Notes: generated from the sequence alone by a model not told the origin. Shown: positions 27,852-37,918, numbered from the stretch's first letter. The stretch: DNA of 64,000 nucleotides from Stutzerimonas stutzeri (GCF_009789555.1 NZ_CP046902.1:360001-424000); one strand, 5' to 3'. A program made the numbers and translations.

Positions 27852-29246
27852 ATGCCCCCGACCTCGCCGAACTCGCTGACGCCTTTCGATCGCCTCTGGC
27901 TGACCGAAGCCATACGCTTGCGCGAAGAGCATGCCGGGCCGCTGGACGATGACGAGGCCAGTCGTCATGCGCGGGCGCAGGGCGGCGAGCTGTCCGATCT
28001 GATCGAGCGACGCGCACTGTGGCTGGCGCGCCGCGACGGGCTGATCGAGGCGCAGCGGCATTGGCTGCAGGGCGCAAAGCTGGCCGGAGTGACACTGGCA
28101 CTGCTCGCACTGTTCACCGGAGCCGGACTTGCCTGGGCAGCGCTGGGCGACGGTCAGCGTCCGGTCAATGCATTCTGGGCATTGGGCAGTCTGCTCGGGC
28201 TGAACCTGCTGACCTTGCTCGGCTGGCTACTGGGCCTGCTGCTGGTCGGCGACAGTGGCGGCGCATTGGGCCGACTCTGGCTATGGCTCAGCGAAAGGCT
28301 CGCACGTGACGCCCGCGCCGTGCAGCTGGCCCCGGCACTGCTGACGGTATTGCAGCAACGGCGTCTCGGCCGCTGGCTGTTGGGGTTTGGTGTGCATGGC
28401 CTGTGGTTGTTGGCGATGTCCAGCGCGCTGGTGACGATGCTGGCCTTGCTGGCGACCCGCCGTTATGGCTTCGTCTGGGAAACCACCATCCTCGGCGAAG
28501 GCGCCTTCGTCGCGTTGACCCAGGCGCTCGGCACACTGCCATCGCTGCTCGGTTTCAGCGTGCCGGACATCGAACAGATCCGCGCCAGCGGAGCCCTGCT
28601 CAGCGATTACGAAGGCGCCCGGCAGAGTTGGGCGGGTTGGCTGGTCGGCGTGGTGCTGATCTACGGCGTGCTGCCGCGCCTGCTGCTGACGCTATGGTGC
28701 CTGTGGCGCTGGCGGCGCGGTCGCGGCCAGCTCCGCCTGGATCTACGACTGCCTGCCTACCGCCTGCTACGCGAGCGCTTACAGCCACCCAGCGAGCGTC
28801 TCGGTATCAATGATGCCGCGCCCGCGCAGCTCCAGGCGCCGACCCTTGGCGCAAAGCTCGATGGCACCGAAGGTGCGGTCCTGGTCGGCATCGAACTGGA
28901 GCAGGACCGAACCTGGCCGGTGAAATTGCCTGCAGGCGTAGCCGATGCCGGCGTGCTGGACGACCGCGAGCAACGCCGTCGTCTGCTGGACCAGCTGACC
29001 CGCTTCCCGCCACAACGCCTGGCCATCGCCTGCGACCCACGCCGCTCGCCCGACCGTGGCACGCTGGCGCTGATCGGCGAGTTGAGCCGGTGCGCGGCCA
29101 GCAGCCGTGTCTGGCTGCTACAGGCACCGGCTGGGCAAGCGCTGGACAGCGGCCGCCTGCAGGATTGGCATCAGGCGCTGGACGCCCTCGGCCTCGCCCA
29201 TTCGAGCAGCGCACCCTTGACCTGGTTGGAGACCGGACATGACTGA
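27852..29246 (+). CDS. DUF2868 membrane protein
   Basis: 464 residues. A basic, acidic-patch N-terminus (about 1-70) precedes four to five hydrophobic segments: 72-95, 105-135 (very leucine-rich), 178-205 and 260-285. The C-terminal 180 residues are soluble and cytoplasmic in prediction, with strand-like motifs VLVGIELEQ and LAIACDPRRSPDRGT. This matches DUF2868, a family usually encoded directly before a DUF3482 GTPase, as here with a 114-bp gap. Together they look like a membrane-anchored partner and its small GTPase. No biochemical role is known. Confidence 0.75.
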   Translation: MPPTSPNSLTPFDRLWLTEAIRLREEHAGPLDDDEASRHARAQGGELSDLIERRALWLARRDGLIEAQRHWLQGAKLAGVTLALLALFTGAGLAWAALGDGQRPVNAFWALGSLLGLNLLTLLGWLLGLLLVGDSGGALGRLWLWLSERLARDARAVQLAPALLTVLQQRRLGRWLLGFGVHGLWLLAMSSALVTMLALLATRRYGFVWETTILGEGAFVALTQALGTLPSLLGFSVPDIEQIRASGALLSDYEGARQSWAGWLVGVVLIYGVLPRLLLTLWCLWRWRRGRGQLRLDLRLPAYRLLRERLQPPSERLGINDAAPAQLQAPTLGAKLDGTEGAVLVGIELEQDRTWPVKLPAGVADAGVLDDREQRRRLLDQLTRFPPQRLAIACDPRRSPDRGTLALIGELSRCAASSRVWLLQAPAGQALDSGRLQDWHQALDALGLAHSSSAPLTWLETGHD

Positions 29247-29360
29247 CCGTGATTGCGCAACCCTCCTCGGACAGTCGCCCCCCGCCGGCGCGCGTAAGCC
29301 GCCTGCCGTAGCGGCCAGCGGGCTGCGCGCGGCCTGGCCGCCAATTGCCGGAGAACACCC

Positions 29361-30734
29361 ATGAGCGCACCGCTCAAGCTCGCCCTGGTGGGCCATACCA
29401 ACGTCGGCAAGACCTCCTTGATGCGCACCCTCACACGCGACGTCGGCTTCGGCGAGGTGTCGCATCGGCCCAGCACCACCCGCCACGTCGAGGGCGCGCG
29501 CCTGTCGGTGGATGGCGAGCCGCTGCTGGAACTGTACGACACGCCCGGCCTGGAAGATGCCATTGCGCTACTCGACCACCTGGAACGCATCGAACGCCCT
29601 GGTGAACGCCTCGACGGCCCGGCACGGACCAGCCGCTTTCTCGCCGGCAGCGAGGCACGCCAGCGTTTCGAGCAGGAGGCCAAGGTCCTGCGGCAACTGC
29701 TGGCCAGCGATGCCGGGCTCTATGTCATCGACGCCCGCGAGCCGGTGCTGGCCAAATACAAGGATGAACTGGCGGTGCTCGCCGGGTGCGGCAAGCCGCT
29801 GCTGCCGGTACTCAACTTCGTTGCGCAGCCCGGTCACCGTGAAGAGCAGTGGCGCGAGGCGCTGGCGCGGCTGGGCCTGCATGCGCTGGTGCGCTACGAC
29901 AGCGTGGCACCGCCGATCGATGGCGAACGGCGGCTATACGAGAGTCTGGCATTGCTGTTGGAACAGGCACGGCCGAAACTGCAGCGGCTGATCGACGACC
30001 ATGAAGCCCAGGCCGCGGCCCGAATGAATGAAGGCAACCGGTTGATCGCCGAGCTGCTGATCGATGTCGCCGCCTGCCGCCGCAGCGTCGCCGCGCAACC
30101 CGAACTCGAACGCGGCGCCATTCGCGAACTGCACGATGCGGTACGTGCGCGCGAGCAACGCTGTGTCGAGGCCTTGCTACGCCTTTACGGCTTCCGCGCG
30201 CAGGATGCAGCCGCAGCGGACCTGCCGCTGCTCGACGGTCGCTGGGGCGACGACCTGTTCAATCCCGAAACGCTGAAGGAACTGGGCGTGAAGATCGGTG
30301 GCGGCATGGCGGCGGGTGCCGCAGCGGGCGCCGGTGTCGACCTGATGGTCGGCGGCATCACGCTTGGCGCGGCGGCCTTGCTTGGCGCCATCGCCGGAGG
30401 CGGCGCGCAAACCGCGCGGCACTATGGCAATCGTCTGCTGGGCAAACTCAAGGGCCAGCGCGAACTGACCGTGGACGACGCCGTACTGCGCCTGCTCGCC
30501 CTGCGCCAACGGCAACTGCTGGCTGCCCTCGCCGCCCGCGGACATGCCGCCATGGACGCCATCCGTCTCGATACGCCGGACGACAAGACCTGGCGCGAAG
30601 GCAAACTTCCCGAAGCCCTGCACCGTTGCCGCGCCCACCCGCAGTGGTCCTCGCTGAACCCCGGCGCGCGCCTGGAGCAGAGCGAACGGCAGCAACAGCT
30701 CATCGAGCTGGTCGACCGCCTGCAGCGCAGCTAG
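29361..30734 (+). CDS. DUF3482-family GTPase
   Basis: 457 residues. The N-terminal Era/TrmE-like G domain shows G1 as GHTNVGKTS (residues 11-19), a switch I region ending RPSTTRHVEG, and G3 as YDTPGLED (about 59-66). A canonical NKxD (G4) is not obvious; LPVLNFVAQPGH occupies that position, so nucleotide specificity may be altered. The C-terminal half is the DUF3482 region. It contains a glycine- and alanine-rich segment (about 315-350: GGGMAAGAAAGAGVD, GAAALLGAIAGGGA) like the glycine-zipper membrane-inserting segments of other GTPases. The start follows GGAGA. It is paired with DUF2868 and its function is unknown. Confidence 0.78.
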   Translation: MSAPLKLALVGHTNVGKTSLMRTLTRDVGFGEVSHRPSTTRHVEGARLSVDGEPLLELYDTPGLEDAIALLDHLERIERPGERLDGPARTSRFLAGSEARQRFEQEAKVLRQLLASDAGLYVIDAREPVLAKYKDELAVLAGCGKPLLPVLNFVAQPGHREEQWREALARLGLHALVRYDSVAPPIDGERRLYESLALLLEQARPKLQRLIDDHEAQAAARMNEGNRLIAELLIDVAACRRSVAAQPELERGAIRELHDAVRAREQRCVEALLRLYGFRAQDAAAADLPLLDGRWGDDLFNPETLKELGVKIGGGMAAGAAAGAGVDLMVGGITLGAAALLGAIAGGGAQTARHYGNRLLGKLKGQRELTVDDAVLRLLALRQRQLLAALAARGHAAMDAIRLDTPDDKTWREGKLPEALHRCRAHPQWSSLNPGARLEQSERQQQLIELVDRLQRS

Positions 30735-30743
30735 CCAGCCACC

Positions 30744-30765
30744 GCCCCTCCAGGGTGAGAGGGGC
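30744..30765. terminator. Small hairpin between the DUF3482 and phoU stop codons
   Basis: GCCCCTC (30744-30750) pairs perfectly with GAGGGGC (30759-30765) around an 8-base loop, between convergent stops at 30734 and 30796. There is no T-run. It is a plausible weak bidirectional terminator. Confidence 0.45.
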
Positions 30766-30795
30766 AATGCTCAGCTTCAGCCACGGCCCGCCGCG

Positions 30796-31521
30796 TCAAT
30801 CACGCTTGCTGGCGACTTCCTCGGCCATGCGTGTCAGGCCCAGGTGGCGCACGTCGGTGCCGTTCACCAGGTAGATGACCATTTCAGCGATGTTGCGCGC
30901 GTGGTCGCCGATCCGTTCGAGCGAGCGCAGCACCCAGATCACGCTGAGTACGCGAGAGATCGAGCGCGGGTCTTCCATCATGTAGGTGACCAGCTCACGC
31001 AGCGCCGTCTTGTATTCGCGATCGACGGTCTTGTCGTACTGCGCCACCGACAATGCCAGCTCGGCGTCGAAGCGGGCGAAGGCATCCAGCGATTCCTGCA
31101 CCATGCGACGCACCTGATCGCCGATATGGCGCACCTCGACATAGCCGCGCGGCGACTCGCCGTCCTCGCACAGCTCGATGGCGCGACGGGCGATCTTGGT
31201 CGCTTCGTCGCCTATCCGCTCGAGATCGATCACCGACTTGGAGATGCTGATGATCAGGCGCAGATCGGACGCCGCCGGCTGGCGCCGGGCGAGAATGCGA
31301 ATGCATTCCTCGTCGATGTCACGCTCCATGTGGTTGATCTGGTCATCGACTTCGCGAACCTGCTGCGCCAGCCCGGAGTCGGCCTCGATCAGCGCGGTCA
31401 CCGCGTCATTGACCTGCTTCTCCACCAGGCCGCCCATGGCCAGGAGGTGACTGCGCACCTCTTCCAGCTCGGCGTTGAACTGCTGGGAAATGTGTTGGGT
31501 GTGGCTGTCTTTGCTGATCAT
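30796..31521 (-). CDS. phoU: Phosphate-uptake regulator PhoU
   Basis: 241 residues, standard length, entirely helical, with two PhoU repeats. Repeat 1 has the acidic motifs DDQINHMERDIDEECIRILARRQPAASDLR and DLERIGDEATKIA (about 85-97). Repeat 2 has the matching LERIGDHARNIAEMVIYLV (about 203-221). These E/DxxxD patches bind metal clusters and contact the PhoR/PstB complex. PhoU keeps the Pho response off when phosphate is sufficient. It is the last gene of the pst operon, 115 bp after pstB, and has its own good ribosome-binding site (GGAGCGA). Confidence 0.97.
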   Translation of the reverse strand: MISKDSHTQHISQQFNAELEEVRSHLLAMGGLVEKQVNDAVTALIEADSGLAQQVREVDDQINHMERDIDEECIRILARRQPAASDLRLIISISKSVIDLERIGDEATKIARRAIELCEDGESPRGYVEVRHIGDQVRRMVQESLDAFARFDAELALSVAQYDKTVDREYKTALRELVTYMMEDPRSISRVLSVIWVLRSLERIGDHARNIAEMVIYLVNGTDVRHLGLTRMAEEVASKRD

Positions 31522-31636
31522 CGTGTCGCTCCGAGGAGGCTGCCGCTAGGCGGCGCTGGTGCGCAGCGCACCCAGGTAGATTGAATGCCACGCAAGCCCG
31601 TCTGGGCTTTGGCGGAGTGTCTCCGACATGGCCAGA

Positions 31637-32464
31637 CTAACCGTAGCGGCCGGTGATGTAGTCTTCCGTCTGCTTCTTCGCCGGATTGGTGAACAGCGTG
31701 TCGGTGTCGCCATATTCGATCAGCTTGCCCATGTACATGAACGCGGTGTAGTCCGACACGCGCGCGGCCTGCTGCATGTTGTGGGTGACGATGACGATGG
31801 TGTACTTGGCCTTGAGCTCGTAGATCAGTTCCTCGACCTTCAGCGAGGAAATCGGGTCGAGCGCCGAGCTGGGTTCGTCGAGCAACAGCACTTCCGGCTG
31901 TACGGCGATGGTGCGGGCGATCACCAGACGCTGTTGCTGACCACCGGAAAGGCCGAGCGCCGACTCGTGCAGGCGATCCTTGACCTCTTCCCACAATGCC
32001 GCGCCCTTGAGCGCCCATTCGACGGTTTCGTCGAGCACGCGCTTCTGCTTGATGCCCTGGATGCGCAGGCCGTAGACCACGTTCTCGTAGATGCTCTTGG
32101 GAAACGGGTTGGGCTTCTGGAATACCATGCCGACGCGGCGGCGCAGGTCGGCAACGTCTTCGCCCTTGCGGTAGATGTTATGGCCGTCGAGGTTGATCGC
32201 ACCTTCGATGCGGCAACCGTCGACCAGATCGTTCATCCGGTTGAAGCAGCGCAACAGCGTCGACTTGCCGCAACCGGACGGGCCGATGAAGGCGGTCACA
32301 CGTTGGCGCGGGATGTTCATGCTGACGTTGAACAGTGCCTGCTTTTCACCGTAGTACAGACTCAGGTCGGGCACCTCGATGGCGACCGACTCGTTGTCCA
32401 GGCTCAGCGCGCGCTTGTCACGACCGAGCGCGGAGATATCGATGGAATGGGTATTGGTTTGCAT
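31637..32464 (-). CDS. pstB: Phosphate ABC transporter ATP-binding protein
   Basis: 275 residues from the ATG at 32464, which has GGAGTGA close ahead; a longer frame to 32497 is rejected. All ABC motifs are present: Walker [10 protein letters not shown] (about 57-65), Q-loop VFQKPNPFP, signature LSGGQQQRL (about 172-180), Walker [13 protein letters not shown] and the switch His in IVTHNMQQ. A 25-residue N-terminal extension before the core is usual in Pseudomonas. It powers high-affinity phosphate uptake with PstC and PstA. Confidence 0.98.
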   Translation of the reverse strand: MQTNTHSIDISALGRDKRALSLDNESVAIEVPDLSLYYGEKQALFNVSMNIPRQRVTAFIGPSGCGKSTLLRCFNRMNDLVDGCRIEGAINLDGHNIYRKGEDVADLRRRVGMVFQKPNPFPKSIYENVVYGLRIQGIKQKRVLDETVEWALKGAALWEEVKDRLHESALGLSGGQQQRLVIARTIAVQPEVLLLDEPSSALDPISSLKVEELIYELKAKYTIVIVTHNMQQAARVSDYTAFMYMGKLIEYGDTDTLFTNPAKKQTEDYITGRYG

Positions 32465-32493
32465 GTGCTCACTCCGTTCGCAGCGGCTCGGAC

Positions 32494-34164
32494 TCAATGA
32501 TCCAGCGCTTTGTATTTTTCGCGCAGATGGTTACGAATGATGACGGCACTCAGATTCAGCGTCGCGATCACCAGTACCAGCAGCAGTGCGGTTGCATAGA
32601 CCAGCGGTCGCGCGGCCTCGACATTGGGGCTCTGGAAGCCGACATCGTAGATATGAAAGCCCAGGTGCATGATCTTCTGATCAAGGTGCAGATAGGGGTA
32701 ATTGCCATTGAGCGGCAGGCTCGGCGCCAGCTTCACCACGCCGACCAGCATCAGCGGCGCGACCTCGCCCGCGGCACGCGCCACGGCCAGAATCAGGCCG
32801 GTCATCATCGCCGGGCTGGCCATCGGCAGCACCACCTTCCAGAGCGTTTCCGACTTGGTCGCGCCCAGCGCCAGGGAGCCTTCGCGGATCATTCGCGGGA
32901 TGCGCGCCAGGCCTTCCTCGGTCGCGACGATCACCACCGGCAGGGTGAGGATCGCCAAGGTGAGCGACGCCCACATCAGGCCCGGCGTACCGAACACCGG
33001 CGCCGGCGCCGCTTCGGGGTAGAAGATGCGGTCGAGCGAGCCACCCAGCACGTAGACGAAGAAGCCCAGGCCGAACACGCCGTAGACGATCGAGGGCACG
33101 CCCGCCAGGTTGTTCACCGCGATCCGGATGATGCGCGTCAGCACGCCCTGCTTGGCGTATTCGCGCAGATAGACCGCGGCGATCACGCCGAACGGGGTGA
33201 CGATCACGGCCATGATGATGGTCATCAGCACGGTGCCGAAGATGGCCGGGAAGATACCGCCCTCGGTGTTTGCCTCACGCGGCTCGTCGCTGACGAATTC
33301 CCAGACCTTGGCAAAATAGAAGCCCAGCTTGTCGACCGTGGACATGGCATTCGGGCGATAGGCCCGCACGATCTTGCCGAGGGTGATTTCCTTTTCCTGG
33401 CCGTGCATGGTGCGCATGGTGATGCTGTCGCGGTTGAAGCCCTGGTAGAGCGCCGACAACTCGCCTTCGAGCGTCCGGTACTCGGCGTCCCACTGCGCAC
33501 GCTCGGCATCCAGGTCGGCCTGGGCCGCGGCGTCGAGCCGGTCGTCGAGTTCCAGCTTGCGGGTCTTCAGGCGCAGGCGCTCGAGACCATGATTGATACG
33601 ACCGATATCGACCTTTTCCAGCCGGGCGATCTGGGCATGCAGATCATCGATACGATCGATTCGCCGCTGCAGCTCGGCCCAGGCGGCATCGCCCTCGGCA
33701 ACCAGTTGCCCGCTCTCCTTGACGTTCAGCAGTTCGCCATAGAAGTTGCCCCACTCGCGGCGCTCCAGGGCGACCAGATTGGCCGGTGTGCGCGGGTTGC
33801 TCAGCCACTCGCCGACGACCCAGGAAAAGTCCGCGCCATACACTTCGCGGTTACCGACCTTGAGCAGTTCACGGGTCATGAACTCGCCGCCCTCGACATC
33901 CACTGGCAGGCCGCTGGCAGCCAGACGGGCACGCGGCACTTCTTCGGCCTGCACCACTTCACCCGCCATGACCCGAGGCGACGCGCCGGGCACTTGATAG
34001 TCGGCGACGATCACGTCCGCCGGCCAGAAGTGCTCCAGCCCGCGCACGGCGATGACGGCCAGCAGCCCGAGGGTCATGATCACGGCGATGGACACCGCGC
34101 CGGCGTTCATCCAGACCCAGGGGGTGCCGCTCTTGATCCAGGTTTTCAGCGAATCCTTTTTCAC
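32494..34164 (-). CDS. pstA: Phosphate ABC transporter permease, long form
   Basis: 556 residues from a GTG at 34164 ([13 protein letters not shown]). This was preferred to an ATG 13 codons upstream because AAAGG precedes it and family members open this way. E. coli PstA is only about 296 residues. The extra length is one large periplasmic insertion after the first membrane helix (about 50-275). It includes a coiled-coil-like run ([20 protein letters not shown]) and an [10 protein letters not shown] block. The permease core with the EAA-like motif ([32 protein letters not shown]) is normal. Such long PstA proteins occur across Pseudomonas. The role of the insertion is unknown. Confidence 0.93.
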   Translation of the reverse strand: MKKDSLKTWIKSGTPWVWMNAGAVSIAVIMTLGLLAVIAVRGLEHFWPADVIVADYQVPGASPRVMAGEVVQAEEVPRARLAASGLPVDVEGGEFMTRELLKVGNREVYGADFSWVVGEWLSNPRTPANLVALERREWGNFYGELLNVKESGQLVAEGDAAWAELQRRIDRIDDLHAQIARLEKVDIGRINHGLERLRLKTRKLELDDRLDAAAQADLDAERAQWDAEYRTLEGELSALYQGFNRDSITMRTMHGQEKEITLGKIVRAYRPNAMSTVDKLGFYFAKVWEFVSDEPREANTEGGIFPAIFGTVLMTIIMAVIVTPFGVIAAVYLREYAKQGVLTRIIRIAVNNLAGVPSIVYGVFGLGFFVYVLGGSLDRIFYPEAAPAPVFGTPGLMWASLTLAILTLPVVIVATEEGLARIPRMIREGSLALGATKSETLWKVVLPMASPAMMTGLILAVARAAGEVAPLMLVGVVKLAPSLPLNGNYPYLHLDQKIMHLGFHIYDVGFQSPNVEAARPLVYATALLLVLVIATLNLSAVIIRNHLREKYKALDH

Positions 34165-34239
34165 GGATCGATACCTTTGTCGAAATCTTGTCGCAGCCGT
34201 CATCGGCTGCGTCCTTGGCCGCCCGCAGGCAGCCTTGAG

Positions 34240-36516
34240 TTACAGGCTCGCGTACTTGCGCCGCAGGCGCTGGCGAATCAGCTCGGCCAGCGTGTTCATC
34301 ACGAAGGTGAACATCAGCAACACCATCGCGGCGAGGAACAGCACGCGGTAATGGGTACTGCCCACTTCCGATTCGGGCATTTCCACCGCCACGTTGGCCG
34401 CCAGGGTGCGCATGCCCTCGAAGATGTTGGCTTCCATGATCGGGGTGTTACCGGTGGCCATCAGCACGATCATGGTTTCACCCACGGCGCGGCCCATGCC
34501 GATCATCAGCGCCGAGAAGATTCCAGGACTTGCCGTCAGCAGCACCACGCGGGTCAGCGTCTGCCAGGGCGTCGCGCCCAGCGCCAGCGAACCCAGCGTG
34601 AGGCTTTTGGGCACGCTGAATACGGCGTCCTCGGCGATCGAATAGATCGTCGGGATCACCGCGAAGCCCATCGCCAGGCCAATCACCAGGGCGTTGCGCT
34701 GATCGAAGGGAATACCCATTTCATTGGACAGCCACAGGCGCATGTCACCGCCGAAGAACCAGTTCTCCAGATAACCGCTGACCGCCAGGGAACCCCAGCC
34801 CACCGCCAGAATCACCGGAATCAGCAACATGGCTTCCCAGCCATCCGGCACGCTGAGGCGGATGTTTTCCGGCAGCCGGCTCCAGCACCAGCTCGCCAGC
34901 AGGATGCCCACCGGCATCAGCAGCAGCAGGCTGAAGATGCCCGGCAGGTGGTTCTCCAGATAGGGCGCGAGGAACAGGCCGGCGAAGAAACCGAGGATCA
35001 CCGTCGGCAATGCTTCCATCAGCTCGATGACCGGCTTGACCTTGCGACGCAGCGACGGCGCCATGAAGTAGGCCGTGTAGAACGCCGCGCAGATCGCCAG
35101 CGGGGCCGCCAGCAGCATGGCGTAGAAGGCGGCCTTGAGGGTACCGAACGCCAGCGGGGACAGGCTCAGCTTGGGCTCGAAGTCGCCCGTTGCCGAGGTC
35201 GACTGCCACACATAGTCAGGCTCGGGATAGCTTTCGTACCAGACCTTGCCCCAGAGGGCACTCCAGGAAATTTCCGGGTGCGGGTTGTCGATCACGAAAC
35301 GCTGCAACTGGTCGCCGGACTCCACCAGCAGCCGCGTGGCACGTGGCGACAGAGCGGCGACCGCAGCGCCGTCGGCGACCTGTTCGGTCAGCAGCGTGCG
35401 GTGTGCGGTGCTGTGGAAAATACCCAGAGTACCGGCGCCATCGAGCGCCAGGAAACCCTTGCGGCGCTCCTCCGGAAGAATCTGGGTGATCGGCTGGCCG
35501 GCCAGCTGGAAGCTGCGCACGTTCTTCAGCTCGGCCTGGCCGTCACTGCCGCGCACCATGAACCATTGGCCGATGCCTCCGGTCGAGTCGCCGACCATCA
35601 GCGAGATGCCGCCAAGCAGTGCGGCGACCGTGGTGATCTCGCCGTTGCCACCCAGCAGCTTGTAGCGTCCGTTGAGCTGCTTGCGGCGCAGATCGAAGAC
35701 GTCCACGCTGGCGCGACCACTCACGGCGAACAACCACATATGTCGCGGATCGATGCGCAGCGCCTTGATCGGCTCGGAGAGCTGCGGCAGGTCCATACGC
35801 TCCTGCTCCAGGCTGGTTTCGCCGGTCAGCAGGTTTTCGCTCGTAGCGATCCGCAACGCCTGCAGCGCCCCATCGGTGGCGCCAGCGACCATCAGCGTCT
35901 TGCCGTTCACGCTGATCGCGGCGTGCGCGACAGGGCGCCCCTGCGGATCGAGCTGCAGCGGTTCCTGACCGAACGGGTAGTCCAACTGCGGGGTGATGGT
36001 CTTCTTGCCATCCGGATAGCTGACCTTGTAGTTGTGTTCGGCTACCAGGACCTGGCCATTGTCCAGGCCGAGCACGATCCGGCGATTGCCGGGGGTATCC
36101 TGGCCGACCGAGACGATCCGGCTACCGGTCGGCAGCGGCAATTCGACCGTGCGCAGCGATTGGCCGGTCGAGAGGCTGAAGAAACGGACCTGGCCGTCAG
36201 CATCCAGCCGCATCGCGACCTGGTTCTGCTCTTCCATCGCCAGCAGCAAAGGCTCGCCCGCTTCGGCCAGCCAGGCCGGCTGCTGTGCCTCACGCGCCTC
36301 CAGTTCGGCGCCCTGGAACATGGGCGCAACGACCTGGCCGAGATAGAAGAAGATCAAGGTGATCGCGCCCAGCACGGCGAGGCCACCGATGGAGACGTAC
36401 CAGCGCGCCAGGTTGTCTTTCAGCGCGCGGATGCGGCGCTTGCGTTGCAGGGCCGGGGTATTGAAGTCCAGCCGTTGCACATCGGAATTCGCGCTCATGG
36501 TCTCTATATCGTTCAT
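34240..36516 (-). CDS. pstC: Phosphate ABC transporter permease, long form
   Basis: 758 residues from the ATG at 36516 (MNDIETMSAN), preceded by AGGAA at good spacing. The first helix is at about 48-70. It is followed by a periplasmic region of about 370 residues (roughly 75-445) built of short beta-rich repeats (RFFSLSTGQSLRTVELP, GRPVAHAAISVNGKTLMVAGATDGALQ, RASVDVFDLRRKQLNG) that read like beta-propeller blades. E. coli PstC has about 319 residues and no such domain. The C-terminal permease is intact, including the coupling motif SLALGATPWQTLTRVVL. It has its own Pho box upstream, separate from the pstS promoter. Confidence 0.92.
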   Translation of the reverse strand: MNDIETMSANSDVQRLDFNTPALQRKRRIRALKDNLARWYVSIGGLAVLGAITLIFFYLGQVVAPMFQGAELEAREAQQPAWLAEAGEPLLLAMEEQNQVAMRLDADGQVRFFSLSTGQSLRTVELPLPTGSRIVSVGQDTPGNRRIVLGLDNGQVLVAEHNYKVSYPDGKKTITPQLDYPFGQEPLQLDPQGRPVAHAAISVNGKTLMVAGATDGALQALRIATSENLLTGETSLEQERMDLPQLSEPIKALRIDPRHMWLFAVSGRASVDVFDLRRKQLNGRYKLLGGNGEITTVAALLGGISLMVGDSTGGIGQWFMVRGSDGQAELKNVRSFQLAGQPITQILPEERRKGFLALDGAGTLGIFHSTAHRTLLTEQVADGAAVAALSPRATRLLVESGDQLQRFVIDNPHPEISWSALWGKVWYESYPEPDYVWQSTSATGDFEPKLSLSPLAFGTLKAAFYAMLLAAPLAICAAFYTAYFMAPSLRRKVKPVIELMEALPTVILGFFAGLFLAPYLENHLPGIFSLLLLMPVGILLASWCWSRLPENIRLSVPDGWEAMLLIPVILAVGWGSLAVSGYLENWFFGGDMRLWLSNEMGIPFDQRNALVIGLAMGFAVIPTIYSIAEDAVFSVPKSLTLGSLALGATPWQTLTRVVLLTASPGIFSALMIGMGRAVGETMIVLMATGNTPIMEANIFEGMRTLAANVAVEMPESEVGSTHYRVLFLAAMVLLMFTFVMNTLAELIRQRLRRKYASL

Positions 36517-36622
36517 GCGAAGGTTCCTGGCCACTCAGGCCGTCAAAACTGCTGCGCCCTTCTGGCGCGAGTCGTTCCCTGGCTGCCGAGGGCCGGTCGG
36601 GCGCCTAATCTAATCGAGCTGT

Positions 36623-36651
36623 ATGACAGAAAAATTACAGTCAGGTGACGC
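36623..36651 (-). promoter_or_regulatory. Pho box upstream of pstC
   Basis: On the coding strand three 7-mers, GCGTCAC, CTGTAAT and CTGTCAT, follow one another with an exact 11-base period, ending about 107 bp before the pstC ATG. The third is a perfect PhoB unit (CTGTCAT). This implies that pstCAB-phoU can be induced on its own, in addition to read-through from pstS. Confidence 0.85.
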
Positions 36652-36697
36652 GACGACGCCCACCAGCGCGATGAGGCGTGGCGGGCGTCCTGCTGGG

Positions 36698-36717
36698 CTC
36701 GCGGCAGGCGCCGCGAG
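36698..36717 (-). terminator. Hairpin between pstS and pstC
   Basis: CTCGCGGC (36698-36705) and GCCGCGAG (36710-36717) form a perfect 8-bp stem with a 4-base loop, 14 bp beyond the pstS stop. It probably ends or slows most pstS transcripts, allowing far more binding protein than permease to be made. Confidence 0.65.
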
Positions 36718-36731
36718 ACCGGCATCGGGTC

Positions 36732-37697
36732 TTACAGACCGAGGTCCTTCAGCGTCTTGTCGACGACTTTCTTCGGCAGCGGGATGTAGCCGTCCTTGAC
36801 CACGACTTCCTGACCCTGCTTGGAGAGCACCAGCTTGAGGAACTCGGCGTCGATCGGGCTCAGCGGCTTGTTCGGCGCCTTGTTGACGTACACGTAGAAG
36901 AAGCGAGCCAGCGGGAACTTGCCAGCCAGGGCGTTTTCTTCGTTGGCCTCGAAGGCTTCGCCACCCTTGGACAGCGGCACCGCGCGCACGCTGGAGGTCT
37001 TGTAGCCGATACCCGAGTAGCCAATGGCGTTCAGGGTGCTGGAAATCGACTGCACCACCGAAGCGGAGCCCGGCTGCTCGTTCACGTTAGGCTTGAAGTC
37101 GCCCTTGCACAGCGCTTCTTCCTTGAAGTAGCCGTAGGTGCCGGACACCGAGTTACGACCGAACAACTGAATCGGCTTGCTCGCCCACTCGCCGGTCAGG
37201 CCCAGGTCACCCCAGGTCTTGATGTCCTGCGCGCCGCCGCAAAGACGGGTGCTGGAGAAGATCGCGTCGACCTGTTCGATATCCAGGCTCTCGATCGGGT
37301 TGTCCTTGTGTACGAACACGGCCAGGGCATCGATGGCGACCGGGACTTCGGTCGGCTTGTAGCCATACTTCTCTTCGAAGGCCTGGATTTCGTTGTCCTT
37401 CATCGGACGGCTCATCGGGCCGAGGTTGGCGGTACCTTCGGTCAGCGCCGGCGGCGCGGTGGAGGAACCGGCGGCCTGAATCTGAATATTGACGTTAGGG
37501 TAGCTACGCTTGAAGTCTTCAGCCCACAGGGTCATCAGGTTGGCCAGTGAGTCGGAACCAACGCTGGACAGGTTGCCGGATACGCCGGACGTTTTCTCAT
37601 AGGCCGGCAGCGCCGGGTCAACGGCCGCAACTGCGTTGGCAGCGCCAACGCCAGCGGCTACGAAAGTCAGGGCCGCCATCAAACGATTCAGTGTCAT
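36732..37697 (-). CDS. pstS: Phosphate-binding protein PstS
   Basis: 321 residues with a signal peptide ([24 protein letters not shown]). The mature protein shows the phosphate-pocket segments of the Pseudomonas-type PstS family: [65 protein letters not shown], and an IGYSGIGY block. It binds phosphate in the periplasm for PstC, PstA and PstB. The ATG has AGGAG at 6-base spacing. A triple-repeat Pho box lies 75-103 bp upstream. It is first in the operon pstS-pstC-pstA-pstB-phoU. Confidence 0.97.
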   Translation of the reverse strand: MTLNRLMAALTFVAAGVGAANAVAAVDPALPAYEKTSGVSGNLSSVGSDSLANLMTLWAEDFKRSYPNVNIQIQAAGSSTAPPALTEGTANLGPMSRPMKDNEIQAFEEKYGYKPTEVPVAIDALAVFVHKDNPIESLDIEQVDAIFSSTRLCGGAQDIKTWGDLGLTGEWASKPIQLFGRNSVSGTYGYFKEEALCKGDFKPNVNEQPGSASVVQSISSTLNAIGYSGIGYKTSSVRAVPLSKGGEAFEANEENALAGKFPLARFFYVYVNKAPNKPLSPIDAEFLKLVLSKQGQEVVVKDGYIPLPKKVVDKTLKDLGL

Positions 37698-37771
37698 ACC
37701 TTGCTCCTAGCAGGGGTGTGCTCGTGTGTGTTGGAACGGGGGCCATTGTCTGCAGGCCGTGTGAACACTCT

Positions 37772-37800
37772 ATGAAGACAATGTGACAATCTGGTGACGA
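37772..37800 (-). promoter_or_regulatory. Pho box upstream of pstS
   Basis: On the coding strand three 7-mers, TCGTCAC, TTGTCAC and TCTTCAT, repeat with an exact 11-base period, each close to the PhoB unit CTGTCAT. The array ends about 75 bp before the pstS ATG. This is the classical phosphate-starvation promoter of the operon. Confidence 0.88.
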
Positions 37801-37918
37801 CCCGGAACTTTGTTCGGTGGCGGTCGCTGCCGCTGGATACAGCCGCTATACTCGGCTCCGGCCCGCACTACCGCGGGTTTTCGCGCAAGAACTTCAATCG
37901 CGCCGCGAGTCCGACCCG

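Noticed and set aside
32335..36648. A 1437-codon open frame on the plus strand, antisense to pstB, pstA and pstC
   Set aside because: Its translation is rich in Gln, His and Arg with no domain, and the opposite strand encodes three well-conserved pst genes. Long antisense frames are expected in GC-rich DNA.
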